A stretch of 64,000 nt of DNA from Hondaea fermentalgiana (taxonomy: Eukaryota; Sar; Bigyra; Thraustochytrida; Thraustochytriidae), in the NCBI GenBank assembly GCA_014084085.1, contig NPFB01000128.1:38267-102266 (forward strand), written 5' to 3'. The notes beneath the pieces are model-generated. The model was not told the DNA's origin and ran no database searches. It saw only the letters and a list, made by a program, of their open reading frames with translations. Below are positions 1 through 11,100 of the stretch, piece after piece. The position numbers and the translations under genes are program-made. Each line of letters begins with the position of its first letter. The stretch's first letter is position 1.

Positions 1-103
1 GCGGGCGCGGCGCGGGGCGCGCGCGCGAACTTGAACTTACGGTGGCGGGAGGCGTTTGGATCGAAGTCTGCTGAGCCAGCGGGATCTTGCAGCCGCCCGT
101 GCT

Positions 104-185
104 GCAAGTGCGCTATCCGCGGCCGCGCAAGTGCGATATCCGCGCCGCCGCAAGTGCGCTATCCGACGCGGCAAGTGCCGCCCGC
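104..185 (+). repeat. Tandem array of GCAAGTGCGCTATCCGC element
   Basis: Four copies lie head to tail. They are an exact GCAAGTGCGCTATCCGC at 104-120, GCAAGTGCGATATCCGC at 127-143, GCAAGTGCGCTATCCGA at 150-166, and a diverged GCAAGTGCCGCCCGC starting at 171. The spacing is 23, 23 and 21 bp, about two helical turns. The exact reverse complement of the first copy recurs at 16461-16477 in another promoter region. This suggests a protein-binding element rather than a chance microsatellite. Confidence 0.75.
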
Positions 186-1423
186 GGCAGCTGCAGCCGC
201 CGCGGAGGCCGGGCTTCTCGGTACCCCTTTCCCGTGGACGAGGCCGCTTTTGCCCCTCTGATTTTCCCCGGGCGTAGTAGAAAGCAGAGGCAAGGCGGCG
301 CCACCCGCGAATCCGAGAAGCGAGACTCGCGGCCGCCTGCTTGCTTGCTATCTCCCAGCTAGCCAGGGGCAGGCCGAACGAGCTCGCATCCTGGCAGCTG
401 CGGCGTCGCTCTTGAGACTTGCAGACGTCGAGGATTGCGTCGCCGTGCTCGGACGCCGCGCGAGGGACGGAAAGCTTTATTGTCCTAATGAAAGCGCAGG
501 AGCAGCAGCAGCAGCAGCAGGCGCGAAAGAAAGGGGAAGAAAGGAAGAGGGACGGAGACGTTGAGTCCCCCGACCGCAGAATCGCGTGCGCAACGCGGAA
601 GGAAGACTAAAAAGGGTTGCGCACGCGCGTGCTGCCACGGTGGATGTGGTGCTGTGAGGGGGGGGGCTTGTCCGTTACGAATTCCAGCGCCCAGCCCGCT
701 GCCGCTGCCGGCACGTGATTCTTGCTCTGTCGCTCACGTGCGCGCGGCCGGTGCGGCTAGCTCTGTGGCGAAGCTTGCGCTTTCACACAGTCAGCTGGAG
801 CTTTCGACGAGATGCCTGGCTCCAAGGCGAGTCGGGAAGGCACTTTGCCGAGCTATCCGTCGATCGTGTTCAAGACTTGGCCGGCTGCCATCTTTCCCTC
901 ATTTTCTTGCGGGGAGGAAAAACCTGAACGAGAATGAAGTCTGGAGGTCGAAAGGCGGGTGACGTCTTTTTGGCTTCAGACTGGTGATGGTCTACCGTCT
1001 GTCTGCCTTGCTTCTTTGGCCTCTTATCTTTGCCCGAACGCTTAGGCTGCATGCTTGCTTGCTTAAAATTCATGGTGGGGTCGGAGAAGCGCCTTGCGAC
1101 TACTCAGCCGGCAGCAGCAGCGCGCCGTTGATGACCGATGATGCGAGTTACATTTGTGCTAGATTGATAGGCCAAGCTCAGCGCAGAGGCCGTCCCGGCC
1201 GGCCGTATGGCTCAAACGTTGTCTGGAGTCACGGTACCAAAGGTTCTTTGGTCCGTTTTTTGCTTCCTTGGTCGGCTGGCTGCCAGGCTGCCAAAGCCTA
1301 GGTAGTTGGACAAATTGATGTGATTCCTAATTGCCACAGTGCCGCAGTCCGCAGCGCACACATTCACTTACTTGCGTCCTTGCTTGCTTGATATAAATTT
1401 AGGCTTGTGTTGGTAGGGGAAAA

Positions 1424-1470
1424 GGATGGGAGGAAGGATGGGAGGAAGGAAGGAAGGAAGGAAGGAAGGG
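1424..1470 (+). repeat. GGAA/GGAT microsatellite
   Basis: A purine-only tract of tandem GGAA with interspersed GGAT units. It lies in non-coding sequence and no function is evident. Confidence 0.9.
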
Positions 1471-1880
1471 CGATGGCACGCACGCTCAACGGGGTGCGGA
1501 ACAACGAAAGAAAGTATCAACAACTTTTGGAGACGGAACGACCTTTCCCCTGCTCTCCTCGCTTTCCTCGCTCTCCATTCGACTTACGCTGTCTTAGATT
1601 GTCTTGTTTTATACGAGATGTGCATGCAAATGATTTGGTCGGTCGTGCTTGCTCATCTCACTCGATTTTTTCTTCATCTACCCTCAAAAGAAGCAGTCTG
1701 AGAAACGCGTACTGGCGCACGCACGTATGCGTACGTACGTATGATGCTGGCTTCCCTGCTCTTTTCTTCTCATAAATCGCTCTGTTATTTATTTGCCCAC
1801 CCTTATCCCTAGGTTGCGCCTAAGAATCTGCTAGGGGTCGTATTAGTAGTAGGACTATACTTCTGATCCCGTGCACGTGT

Positions 1881-1908
1881 GCAAGCAAGCAAGCAAGCAA
1901 GCAAGCAG
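1881..1908 (+). repeat. (CAAG)n microsatellite
   Basis: About seven tandem CAAG (equivalently GCAA) units. The complementary CTTG tetramer is frequent elsewhere in non-coding parts of the window, for example around 3508-3530 inside the first intron. Confidence 0.9.
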
Positions 1909-2328
1909 GTAGGCAGAGGCAGGCCATCACTCGCTCCAAGTCATCAAGGCGGTCGGGCCGGACAAGTAAAGTGCATCGAAGCACACGTAAAGCACGAGTA
2001 TACGCACAGTCCAAAGTTGCCGGTAGGAGCGTCCGTCGGTTGTCGCCTCCGTTCTTCCACCTCGAGGAGCATCAGCCAGCCAGGCCTCCCTTGGCCAAAG
2101 TCAAAAGCTGAGAGCGCAAGATCTGACCGGATAAATCACTATCAATTATATGGCGGAGCCAGCGACCAGAGCAGGCAAGCACACCGGAGAGGGCAGTATC
2201 ACAAGCTCGAGCGCTTGCAAGCTCACTTGCTGGCTCGTCGGAGCTCATCGCGAACGCGTAAACGCGAACGCGGTGAAGCTCGCGCTCGCGCTTGTGCTTC
2301 GCGCCTCGAGCGTCGCGCTTCCGCCCTG

Positions 2329-2371
2329 CTCGTCTCGTCTCGTCTCGTCTCGCCTCGCCTCGCCTCGCCTC
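2329..2371 (+). repeat. CTCGT/CTCGC pentamer tract before the first gene
   Basis: Tandem CTCGT units followed by CTCGC units end about 95 bp before the preferred start codon of the Gln/His-rich gene. A similar CTCGC tract occurs at 15436-15461 upstream of the SBF transporter gene, and CATCTCATCT-type repeats occur at 51423-51500. This class of pyrimidine-rich pentamer seems common in promoters or 5' leaders here. Confidence 0.8.
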
Positions 2372-2464
2372 TTGCGTGCAGAGTTGTTTCGACCACGAGC
2401 GCGTCCGCACGTAGCAACGAACGTAAAGCAAGAACGACTCGCCTTCACGAAACCCGACGCCAAC

Positions 2465-4745
2465 ATGGCCGCGGAACAAGGCGGCGATGGCGCCTGGCTC
2501 TTTGAGCCGCTCAGCCCCGACACCCTCGGACTCGGCGACAGCGTACACCAGGACGTCGCCGAAGCTGGCTTTGACGCACTCCTCGGCGACGATGACCTGC
2601 TCGATGAAGCTGTTCAGCTTTTGGGCGCCGATGAGGCAGCGCAGGCCAGCATGCACTCTGGCCAGCAACAGCAGCACTTTTACAGCCAACAGCAGCAGCA
2701 GCACATCCAACATGCGCAACAATTTCAGCCTCAGTCTCAGATGAGCCAACAGCAGCAGCACCAGCAGCAACAACAGCAGCACAGCGCACACATGGACAGC
2801 CACCGCTTCCCGAGCCACATGCACAAGGAGCGTTTAAGTGAAGGCGATGCACGCAGTCATCACCTTCACTACGCGCATTCGAACGGCAACAGTTCCTTCA
2901 TGCGCCACGAACAGGATCTCTTGAGCGATGACGAAGGCGCGAGTAGCTTTGAGTTTGGGCCACGTCACTCTAGCCATTGCGGCGACGAGGGCGAACTCGA
3001 GCGAGAAATTCTCGAGTCCCTCGCGGCGGGACCGAGCAAGCCGGAAGCTGACGAGGACCACTCCTTCAACTTTGTTGGCGACATTAAACGCGCCTTCTCG
3101 CCCATCAAGCAGATCGTCTACAGTGGATCCAGGCCGAACAGCAGTGGCGAGCGCAGCATCAGCGAAGATGCAGGCATCCCCTATCTTGGCGGAGCATGTT
3201 CGCCTCCTCTTCGCTCTCTGCCCAAACACAGCGCGGCCAACGCCGGCGACATCATTCCTGCCTCGAAAAAGGCGTCAGTCACCATGCCGTCGGAAGACAG
3301 CGCCACGGACAGCGGCTCAGATCATCAGCTTCTCAACTCGACCCCAAACCCAAATCCGTGGCCGTCTGCAGCAGATTATCGCCGGATCTTTCTCGAATTC
3401 GTAAGTTCATCCACAGCAACCCTCTCTCTCTCTCTCCTTCTCGTCGCACTCGGCCGGTCCTTTGACGAGGCGGCATCACCATTTGACTTTATGACTGACT
3501 CAATCGCTTGCTTGCTTGCTTCTTGCTTATTTACTTATTTGCGCACTTCTCACAAAACAGCTTGCCGACGAAAGCTCCTATCCTCTGTACACGACGGAGC
3601 AGCTCGGTGTTTGCAAATTAACGGGAACACCCAAACAGCCTTCGTGGCTTTACACAGAACCTCGCGTAGGCATGTTCTTCTTCGAGTGCGAACACTTGCG
3701 CGGCAAGGCCGGCTATGGTTTCCCCAAAGCAGAAGGGACAAAGAAGTTCTTCGAGTGGAAGAAGACCTCGTATATTAATGAAGTCCCTCGTGCCAAGCCT
3801 CTGGTCTCGTACATCACGGCGAACGGCAAGCCACGCAAGGTCGAGGGTAATCCCTGCACGACAGGCTACCGTATGCGCATTGTCAAAATTGCAAACCCGG
3901 AACAGACCCCATACGCCAAGCGCGCCATCCAGCTCGTCCTTTGCGACATTCGCGAGGCCCACGAGCTCGCCAAACGCCAAGGTCCACGCCCACCCAAGCG
4001 TACGCCCAAGTATGACAGTCCCGCCGAGGGCTTTTCCATGCACAGCTCGCTTCAGTCGAGCCCGCATGGAGGCGCCCCACAGGGGTCCGCCGCCGCAGCA
4101 GCAGCAGTGGCGGCCGCGAGACTTCAGCACCATCAGCAGCAGTACCTGCGCGCTCAACTCTTGCAGCACCAGCAGCACCAGCAGCAACTTCACGCACACC
4201 ATCACCGCCAGCACTTGCAGCAGCACCAACAACACCAACACCAACGCGGCAACCAAGAAGAGGAGGACGATGAGGACGAGCATCGTCGCCAGCAACTCAA
4301 AGCCCCACAGCGGCGTATCCAGCAGGGCATGGAGGAAGAGACCAAAGATGATGACGATGATGACGATGAAAGCGATGGTCAAATGCTTCCCCAGCGTCGG
4401 CCCGCACAGGCAGCGAACCTGCAGGTGTCGCGGACTCACGAAGACCCCTCAGGTCCCTCGCGGAAAACGCCACCGCAAATCGACACGAGTCCCAAGCGGT
4501 CTCAGTCGCCTGTGTTTATTACTGCGTCCACACACCGCACCTACCAAACGGCCTCCTTGCCGCGTGCCCACGTGGTCCACCCCCACCCGACACCAGCTTG
4601 GGCTGCGCGTGCAACAAGTAACATGAACGCAATGCCTTTGTCCCCGCTCAAGCGGCTTTCCATCCAGTCTCAAGAAGGCACCAACGGCTTCATCAATGGC
4701 TCTCCGAAGGGATCCAAAATGCAACGCCGTAGCCTTTGCGAATAG
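2465..4745 (+). CDS. Gln/His-rich acidic protein of unknown function (2 exons)
   Basis: I join exon 1 (2465-3400) to exon 2 (3561-4745). The intron at 3401-3560 starts GTAAGT, ends ACAG and has phase 0, giving about 706 residues. The ATG at 2465 has A at -3 and G at +4. The N-terminal 50 residues are acidic and hydrophobic, like an activation domain, and are followed by poly-Gln and His-Gln tracts. Exon 2 opens with a compact, non-repetitive block of about 140 residues, rich in aromatic and basic residues, containing PSWLYTEPRVGMFFFECEH and later PRPPKRTPKYD. More poly-Gln/His, an acidic run and Ser/Pro-rich tail follow. I do not recognise the compact domain. The low-complexity context would suit a transcriptional regulator, but that is inference. 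Confidence 0.8.
3401..3560 (+). other. Spliceosomal intron in the Gln/His-rich gene
   Basis: A 160 bp intron with canonical GTAAGT donor at 3401 and AACAG acceptor ending at 3560. It carries CT-rich and TTGC-rich sequence. Exon phases match exactly on both sides. It is one of only two introns I can place in the window. Confidence 0.85.
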
Positions 4746-5129
4746 ATGAACTGTCCCACGAGCCATCTGCACTGCACTTGACAACCTGACGCCGACACAC
4801 TGTGTCAGCACACACCACCATAAGAAAACAAGAAAACAAAAAATAAGACGAAGACAATGATTTGGGCATGACATACTTTGACCCGCTTTCTTTCTCTCCT
4901 CCACGCCCCCCCCACCCCCCTCCCCCTCCCTCCTCGTATCGTAGTTGTTTGCAGAAGTGCCCGAACAGAACAACCTCGCTGCACAAAAAAAATAAGACGA
5001 GGCGAGGCGAGCAAAACAATGCTTCTTCAGCGTTAGAACTCATTAGCGAATTAAAGAAGGTAGTGCTCAGCAACACCAAGATCAGCAAAAGGAAAACGCT
5101 CTTGGGCTATACCAAAGTGATTTACAAAT
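4746..5129. other. Convergent 3' intergenic region
   Basis: This 384 bp lies between the stops of two convergent genes. It contains a polypyrimidine, C-rich run at about 4897-4934 and A-rich stretches (AAAACAAAAAATAAG near 4836 and CAAAAAAAATAAG near 4984) that may hold polyadenylation signals. No gene is seen. Confidence 0.6.
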
Positions 5130-6941
5130 TTAAGCGAGATCCTGCAAAACGATTTCGGCAGCGTTGCGCCCCGGAGCGCCCATGACGCCGCCTCCAGGAT
5201 GCGTTCCCGCAGACCCCATGTACAAACCTTTGATGGGCGTGCGATGCGCGTGGAAACCGGGAGCAGGGCGAGAAAACCCCAACTGGTGCAGCGCCAGCGC
5301 ACCATGAAAAATGTTGCCTCGAGGAAGGCCAAAAATCGACTCAAGGTCCAAAGGGCTCAGCGCGTCCATACCGACGATGGAGTCGCGAAAACCAGGTGCA
5401 AATTCCTCGACCACGTCAATTACACGGTCCACGAACCTTTGCTTGAACGCCTCGTCCGCCCACGACGCGCCTTCCAGCTCAAAGGGGGCGAACTGAACAA
5501 AGAGTTGCGCCACGTGGTGGCCCGGAGTGTCCACAAGCGTGTCGTCCACAACAGACGGAAGCGTCATTTCAATGACGGGCCGTGTCGCGGGCCGACCCTC
5601 ACTCGCCTCGCGAAAAGCGCGATGAATCTCATCTGGTCTCGACTCGAAGTGAATCGTGCCACGGTGGTGCGGTCCCGGCTCGCCGGGCCGGTTCGGGCAA
5701 CACGTAAAGTTTGGCACCTCGTTAATTGCGAGATTAATCTTGAACGCGCCGCAGCTCACGTCCTGCGATTGCACGCGCTGCGCAAAGTTGGCCACATCTC
5801 CTGTCAAGTGTTCTGGAAGAAGATTGCCAACAAGATGCTGAGGGGCACATCCTGAAACAACGACGTTCGTACGTACCGTGGTGCCGTCTTCCAAGGTGAC
5901 GCCAGTGACGCTGGATCGGTCGTCAGAGAGCTCGACGCCACTCACGCGCGCGTTCACCATCACTTGGGCGCCATGCGACTCGGCACACGCGCGAAGGGCG
6001 TTGGAGATGGACCCCATACCTCCACGCACGTATGCCCACGCGCCGGGTCGCCCGTTGACCTCACCCATGACGTGATGAAGAAGAACGTATGCGGACCCAA
6101 TATCGCGAGGAGAGAGAAGCGCGCCAATGACAGCATCTGTGGCGAGCGTAGTCTTGACAATGTCGCTTTCGAACCAGCGGTCCAGCACCGTCATGGCGGG
6201 ACTCAAGAAGAGCTCGTAGGTTTCCTGAACAGCCCGCGGCGAGAGCTTTGGTGCCAATTCTCGGCACAAGCGCAAAATACGAACAAGGTCGTTGCGACAC
6301 TGCGGTGGCCAGGTGGGCAATGGGCTGTCCAGGAGAGGGACAATGAGGCTACGCACGCGAGCGAGCATTTCCTCGTACGCTTCGAAGCGATCCGCGTCCT
6401 GCTGAGAGAATTGTGCAATGGAGGCATAATTGGCAGCATCGTCAGCGCCGAGTAAGAGCGAGCGACCCGTGTAAACAGGGTCGCTTGGGAGCGTTGGCGT
6501 GAACGACGAGGGGTCTCTGTCAAGGTACTCAAGGCCGAAGCGGTGGAGGTCGAGGTCCTCGATGATGCGTGGACGGAGGAGACCTGCAAGGTATGAGGCT
6601 CGACTGAATCTGTACCCAGGCACAATTTCCTCTGTCACCGCTGCGCCTCCCACGAGATGCCGACGCTCTAGAACGAGTACACGCTTGCCGGCTTTAGCGA
6701 GGTACGACGCCGTCGTGAGCCCGTTGTGACCGGCACCAATGACTACGGCGTCAAAGCTCTCGCCGTCAATTTTAAGTTGCGCTGTCGACGTCGACGGAGG
6801 CGTCGTCGACAGCGCTGCTCGGCCTTTGCCAAGCGCTGCTACCGCTGCAGCTGCTGCAGGCGTCCGCGGTCGTGCCGAGGCAAGTCTGGGCCACGCGAGT
6901 TGCGGCATCTTCAACGTCGAAAAAGTAGTAGCAATCATCAT
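5130..6941 (-). CDS. PYROXD2: PYROXD2-like FAD-dependent oxidoreductase
   Basis: About 603 residues, close to animal PYROXD2 (around 580). The N-terminal 45 residues are rich in Ala, Arg, Ser and Thr with few acids, like a mitochondrial transit peptide. Next comes a Rossmann FAD-binding segment, VVIGAGHNGLTTASYLAKAG, and ERR-x-VGG, as in the phytoene desaturase/PYROXD2 group. The C-terminus has the second FAD-contact segment, GLYMGSAGTHPGGGVMGAPG. The family is a NAD(P)/FAD amine-oxidase-like fold; PYROXD2 is mitochondrial with a poorly defined substrate. ATG codons at 6941, 6938 and 6908 are all possible starts; the first gives the longest transit region. It diverges from clathrin heavy chain and converges with the Gln/His-rich gene. 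A bacterial-type carotenoid desaturase is a weaker alternative. Confidence 0.9.
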   Translation of the reverse strand: MMIATTFSTLKMPQLAWPRLASARPRTPAAAAAVAALGKGRAALSTTPPSTSTAQLKIDGESFDAVVIGAGHNGLTTASYLAKAGKRVLVLERRHLVGGAAVTEEIVPGYRFSRASYLAGLLRPRIIEDLDLHRFGLEYLDRDPSSFTPTLPSDPVYTGRSLLLGADDAANYASIAQFSQQDADRFEAYEEMLARVRSLIVPLLDSPLPTWPPQCRNDLVRILRLCRELAPKLSPRAVQETYELFLSPAMTVLDRWFESDIVKTTLATDAVIGALLSPRDIGSAYVLLHHVMGEVNGRPGAWAYVRGGMGSISNALRACAESHGAQVMVNARVSGVELSDDRSSVTGVTLEDGTTVRTNVVVSGCAPQHLVGNLLPEHLTGDVANFAQRVQSQDVSCGAFKINLAINEVPNFTCCPNRPGEPGPHHRGTIHFESRPDEIHRAFREASEGRPATRPVIEMTLPSVVDDTLVDTPGHHVAQLFVQFAPFELEGASWADEAFKQRFVDRVIDVVEEFAPGFRDSIVGMDALSPLDLESIFGLPRGNIFHGALALHQLGFSRPAPGFHAHRTPIKGLYMGSAGTHPGGGVMGAPGRNAAEIVLQDLA

Positions 6942-7145
6942 CAAACTACTACTACTACTACTTCTTCTTCTTCCTTTCCAGATTCAAGTTGAGGTTCTGC
7001 TTCTGCTGCTTGTGCCACGTCCGTGTCTGCTGCAAGAGCAAGCACTTTCCAAGCGCCCGATCCTACCCCGAAGTCTGTGGGCAGGGTTTCGAAGAAGAAG
7101 CAAGAAGGACTGCAACTTGCCTCGCCAAGCGGACGACAGAAAGCA

Positions 7146-7157
7146 GGTATATACCTA
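7146..7157. promoter_or_regulatory. TATA-containing palindrome AGGTATATACCT
   Basis: A perfect 12-bp palindrome centred on TATATA, about 205 bp upstream of the PYROXD2-like start codon. It could be a TATA box for that leftward gene; its use is not shown by sequence alone. Confidence 0.35.
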
Positions 7158-7603
7158 CACTCGACCAGCGAGCGGGCTCACCGCCGGCCACTGGCGGCAG
7201 CCCCACGCGCGCGCACGCGTCTGCGTCTCGCAGTCGCAGGCAGAGGCGCGCGTTTTTCTCACTCTTCGTTTTGGAACTCGTCCCACGCAGGAAGAAAGAA
7301 GTTTTCCGAGTGACAAAAAAGACACGCGGAACAGAAAGAACGCAAAAAGAACACAGAGCCAATGTTTTCCTGCTCTTTATGCCGCAAAATCTCCGTTTCA
7401 AAACGGCCGTAACCTTCGCCGACGTTTCGAGGCGGTTGAAGCGCAGAGACGCGCCGCGAGCGGTACCGTGCACGATACATAGAATAGCAGAACCACCTTA
7501 ATGCGGCGGCCGGTAGCTGTTCGGGTGCGCGGCGGGGGCCGACGTGTTAAGGCGGAAAATAATATCTTTCGCGCCTCGTTCAGATCCCGGGCGGCGGGGG
7601 GCC

Positions 7604-7665
7604 GCGGTTTGCGGCAGTTGCGGCGCGGTTTGCGGCAGTTGCGGGGCGGCTATAGCCGACTTGCG
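7604..7665 (-). repeat. 21-bp-spaced GCGG...TTGCG array in clathrin/PYROXD2 promoter
   Basis: Two near-identical units, GCGGTTTGCGGCAGTTGCG, start at 7604 and 7625. A related unit, GCGGCTATAGCCGACTTGCG, starts at 7646. Spacing is 21 bp throughout. The layout GCGG-spacer-TTGC matches the reverse-complement form of the 104-185 element (GCGGATAGCGCACTTGC), so I group these as diverged members of one element. Confidence 0.6.
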
Positions 7666-8111
7666 CGCGGCGGCGGCTAGAGTGCGGCTCCGCGGCGCGG
7701 CCTCGCTCCAGATCAGCAACGCCACGCCACGCTGTGCCGAGACCAGCTTCTCTGCGCGCGGCGGGCGAGCGAGCGGGCGCGCGGGAGCGAGCGCGCGCAG
7801 TCGGGCGGGCGAGCGAGCGAGCGAGCGAGCCGCGGCCGGCGAGCGGTCGCGAGCGCGACACCCCCGGCGGGCTGGGTTTGAAGTGACCCGGCGACGACAG
7901 CCTGGCTGGCCTCGGTCGGCTTCTTGCTGCTGCTGCTGCTGCTGGAGGTGTTCCTGCTGCCGAGGGTGATTGATCTTCGCTTGGCCTGACCTTGTGGCTT
8001 CTCCGACGGCGCGGGCCATCTTCGAGGGCGTCGACCCGGTCGCGCGCAGGCGAGGCGAAACGAGAACAGCAGCAAGAGCAGTAGCAGTAGCTGAAGAGTA
8101 GAGCAGGCACG

Positions 8112-11100
8112 ATGTCGCAGCAACAGCTCCCCATCATGTTCACGGAGCGGCTGAACCTGTCCGCGCAGGGCGTGGAGGCCTCGTCGCTCCGGTTCGGAGA
8201 GCTGACCATGGAGTCGGAAAACTTTATCCTGGTGCGCGAAAAGTCGCCAGACGGCAAGCAGCTGCTGACGACGGTAGACATGAACGCTGGAGGCCAGATG
8301 CAGCGACGACCGATCGCAGCAGAGGCCGCCATCATGAACCCTGTGGGCAGGGAAATCGCCCTCCGCGGAGGCCAGAACCTGCAGATCTTCAACACGGAAA
8401 CACGCACCAAAATGAAGTCTTTCAAGCTCCCAGACGGAACCGAAATCAAGTTCTGGCGGTGGATTAGCCGCACCACGGTCGCCTTTGTGACGGCCACCTC
8501 GGTGTACCACTGGAGCATGGAGGGCTCCGAGGATCCCCGCAAGGTCTTTGATCGCCACGCCAGCTTTCCACGAAATGCGCAGGTTATCAACTACAAGGCC
8601 AGCGATGATGGCAAGTGGCTCCTCATTGTTGGCATTTCCAAGGGTGAAGGCGGCCAGGTCATGGGTAGCATGCAACTGTACTCGGTAGAACGCAAGGTGA
8701 GCCAGCCATTGCAGGGCTTCGCTGGCAGCTTCACGACCATCCAAAAGGATGGTCACTCGCGCAACATGTTCTGCTTTATCGAGAAGAAGCCCAACACCGC
8801 CTTCAAGCTCTATTGCATGGAGGTGGGCAAGGACAAGGACGCACCCGGCGGCGTCTTCAAGCTCCCGCCTGTGGACATTGCCTTTCCTGCCGATGCCCCG
8901 GATGACTTTCCCGTCTCGCTGCTGGCGAGCCGCAAGTACGACATCCTCCATCTCATTACCAGGAAGGGCTACCTGTACCTGCACGATATTCATACGGGCA
9001 AGCTCATCTTTTGCAACCGCATCACCACGGACACCGTCTTTGTGTCCACGCCGATGAGCGACGGCACGGGCGTCTTGGGTGTGACCTCGGGCAAGGGCCA
9101 GGTGCTCCAGGTGGCCATCAACGAGCAGGCCCTCATCCCATACCTTCTGCAGCAAGGCAACCAGAGTCAGTTGGCCATGGAACTCGCCGGCCGTCTCAAT
9201 CTGCCCGGCGCCGGCGAAATGTATGTGACCGAGTTCAACCGCCTCTTCCAGGCAGGTGACTACAAGGGTGCTGCACGGATCGCAGCGTCCTCGGGACAGT
9301 CGCTGCGAACGCAGGAGACCATCAACCGCTTCCTGCAGATTCCGCAGCAGCAAGGCCAGCCGCAGCCCGTGCTCATGTACTTTAGCACCCTGCTCGAAAA
9401 GGGCAAGCTCAACGTGATTGAGACCCTCGAGCTGGCGCGCCGCGTGCTGCAACAGGGCCGTCAGCAAATGCTCGAGACCTGGCTCAAGGAGGACAAGCTC
9501 GAGTGCAGCGAGGAGCTCGGTGACATGGTCATCCAGTCGGACCCCAAGATGGCGCTCAGCATCTACCTGCGCGCCAACGTCCCTGAGAAGGTTGTGCAAT
9601 GCTTTGTGCTCACGGGCGACTTTGCCAAGATCGTTCCCTACTCGGTCAAGGTGGGCTACCAGCCGGACTACATTCTCATGCTTCAGAACCTCGTGCGGCA
9701 GAACCCCAAGGCCGCCGAGGACTTTGCCAAGAGCCTCGTCAACAACGAGGGCGGACGTCTCGTGGACATGGCCATGGTGGTGGACGTTTTCATGCAGCTG
9801 AATCGCATCCAAGAGACGACGGCCTTTCTGCTTGACGCCCTCAAGGGCAACCGTGCGGACGAGGGTCATTTGCAGACGCGTCTCCTCGAGATCAACCTGC
9901 TCGGTGGTGCACCTCAGGTGGCGGACGCCATCTTCGCCAGCGAGATGTTCTCGTACTACGATCGCGCGCACATCGCGCAGCTCTGCGAAAAGTCTGGTCT
10001 CTACCAGCGCGCCCTCGAGCTGTACACGGAGATCGATGACATCAAGCGTGTCATCGTCAACACGCAGTCCATCTCGCCCGGCTTTCTCGTCGACTTTTTT
10101 GGCACGCTCACGGGAGAGCACTGCATTGAGTGCCTGAACGTGCTCATGATGCACAACATCAAGGCCAACCTTCAGCTCGTGGTACAGGCTGCCACAAAGT
10201 ACGCAGAGCAGCTCGGGCCCTCTGAGCTCATCAAGCTCTTTGAGTCGTACAAGTCGTACGAGGGCCTTTGCTACTTTTGCGGATCGATCATTCACGTGTC
10301 CCAGGACCCGGACGTCCACTTCAAGTACATTGAGGCCGCGGCCAAGATGGGCCAGATTGATGCCGTGATTCGCCAGTGCCGCGAGTCCGAGTACTATGAT
10401 CCGGAAAAGGTCAAGGAGTTCCTTTTGCTCGAGAACCTCCCGGACCCGCGTCCTTTGATCCATGTTTGCGATCGCCACGGCTACATTGGCGAGCTCACGA
10501 GCTACCTGTACTCGAACAAGCTCACCAAGCACATTGAGGTCTACGTGCAAAAGGTTTCGCCGCAGCGCACGCCCGAAGTCATTGGCAAGCTGCTCGATCT
10601 CGACTGCGATGAGGACTTCATCAAGGGTCTCCTCGACTCGGTCCGTAACATGTGCCCCGTGGCCGAGCTCGTAAGCCAGGTCGAGGAGCGCAACCGGCTC
10701 CGCATGCTGCAGCCGTTCCTCGAGCAGCGCGTTGCAGAGGGTAACACCGAGGCGGCTACGCACAATGCGATTGGCAAGATCTACGTGACCATCAATAAGG
10801 ATCCGCAAGAGTGGCTCAAGAACAACCAGTTTTACGACTCAAAGGAGGTTGGCAAGTTTTGCGAGAAACTCGACCCCTACCTGGCCTTTCTCGCGTACAA
10901 GCGCGCCTGGGGCGCCTGCGATGACGAGCTCATTGAAGTCACCAACGCCAACGAGCTCTTCAAGGACCAGGCCCGCTACTGCGTCGAGCGCCAGGACATG
11001 GGTCTCTGGGAACGCGTGCTGGTCAACGACAACCCGTACCGCCGCCGCGTCATCGACGAGACCGTGCAGACGGCGTTGCCGGAGTCCAAGAACCCGGACG

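Larger units (their letters stand above)
1..2464. other. Intergenic region upstream of the first gene
   Basis: This 2.46 kb stretch has no open frame that looks coding. The frames present are short, Arg/Ala/Ser-rich and lack recognisable domains. It holds a 21-23 bp tandem repeat near the left edge, a GGAA-type microsatellite, a CAAG-type microsatellite and a pentamer CTCGT/CTCGC tract just before the first gene. The left edge may be the promoter of an unseen leftward gene. An in-frame ATG at 2150 could extend the first gene upstream, but that extension would run through the pentamer tract, so I treat it as non-coding. Confidence 0.5.
6942..8111. other. Divergent promoter region, PYROXD2-like / clathrin
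   Basis: This 1.17 kb is shared by two divergent genes. It holds a perfect 12-bp TATA-containing palindrome about 205 bp upstream of the PYROXD2-like ATG, a 21-bp-spaced repeat array at 7604-7665, GAGC-type repeats at about 7765-7830 and a short CTG run near 7927-7942. No additional gene is supported. Confidence 0.65.

Noticed and set aside
7713..10808. Antisense open frame of about 1030 codons across the clathrin gene
   Set aside because: It mirrors the clathrin coding frame, consists of Leu/Val/His/Glu-rich shadow sequence and has no domain. Long antisense frames are expected when third codon positions are GC-rich; similar ones at 10839-12089 and 12123-13289 are rejected for the same reason.
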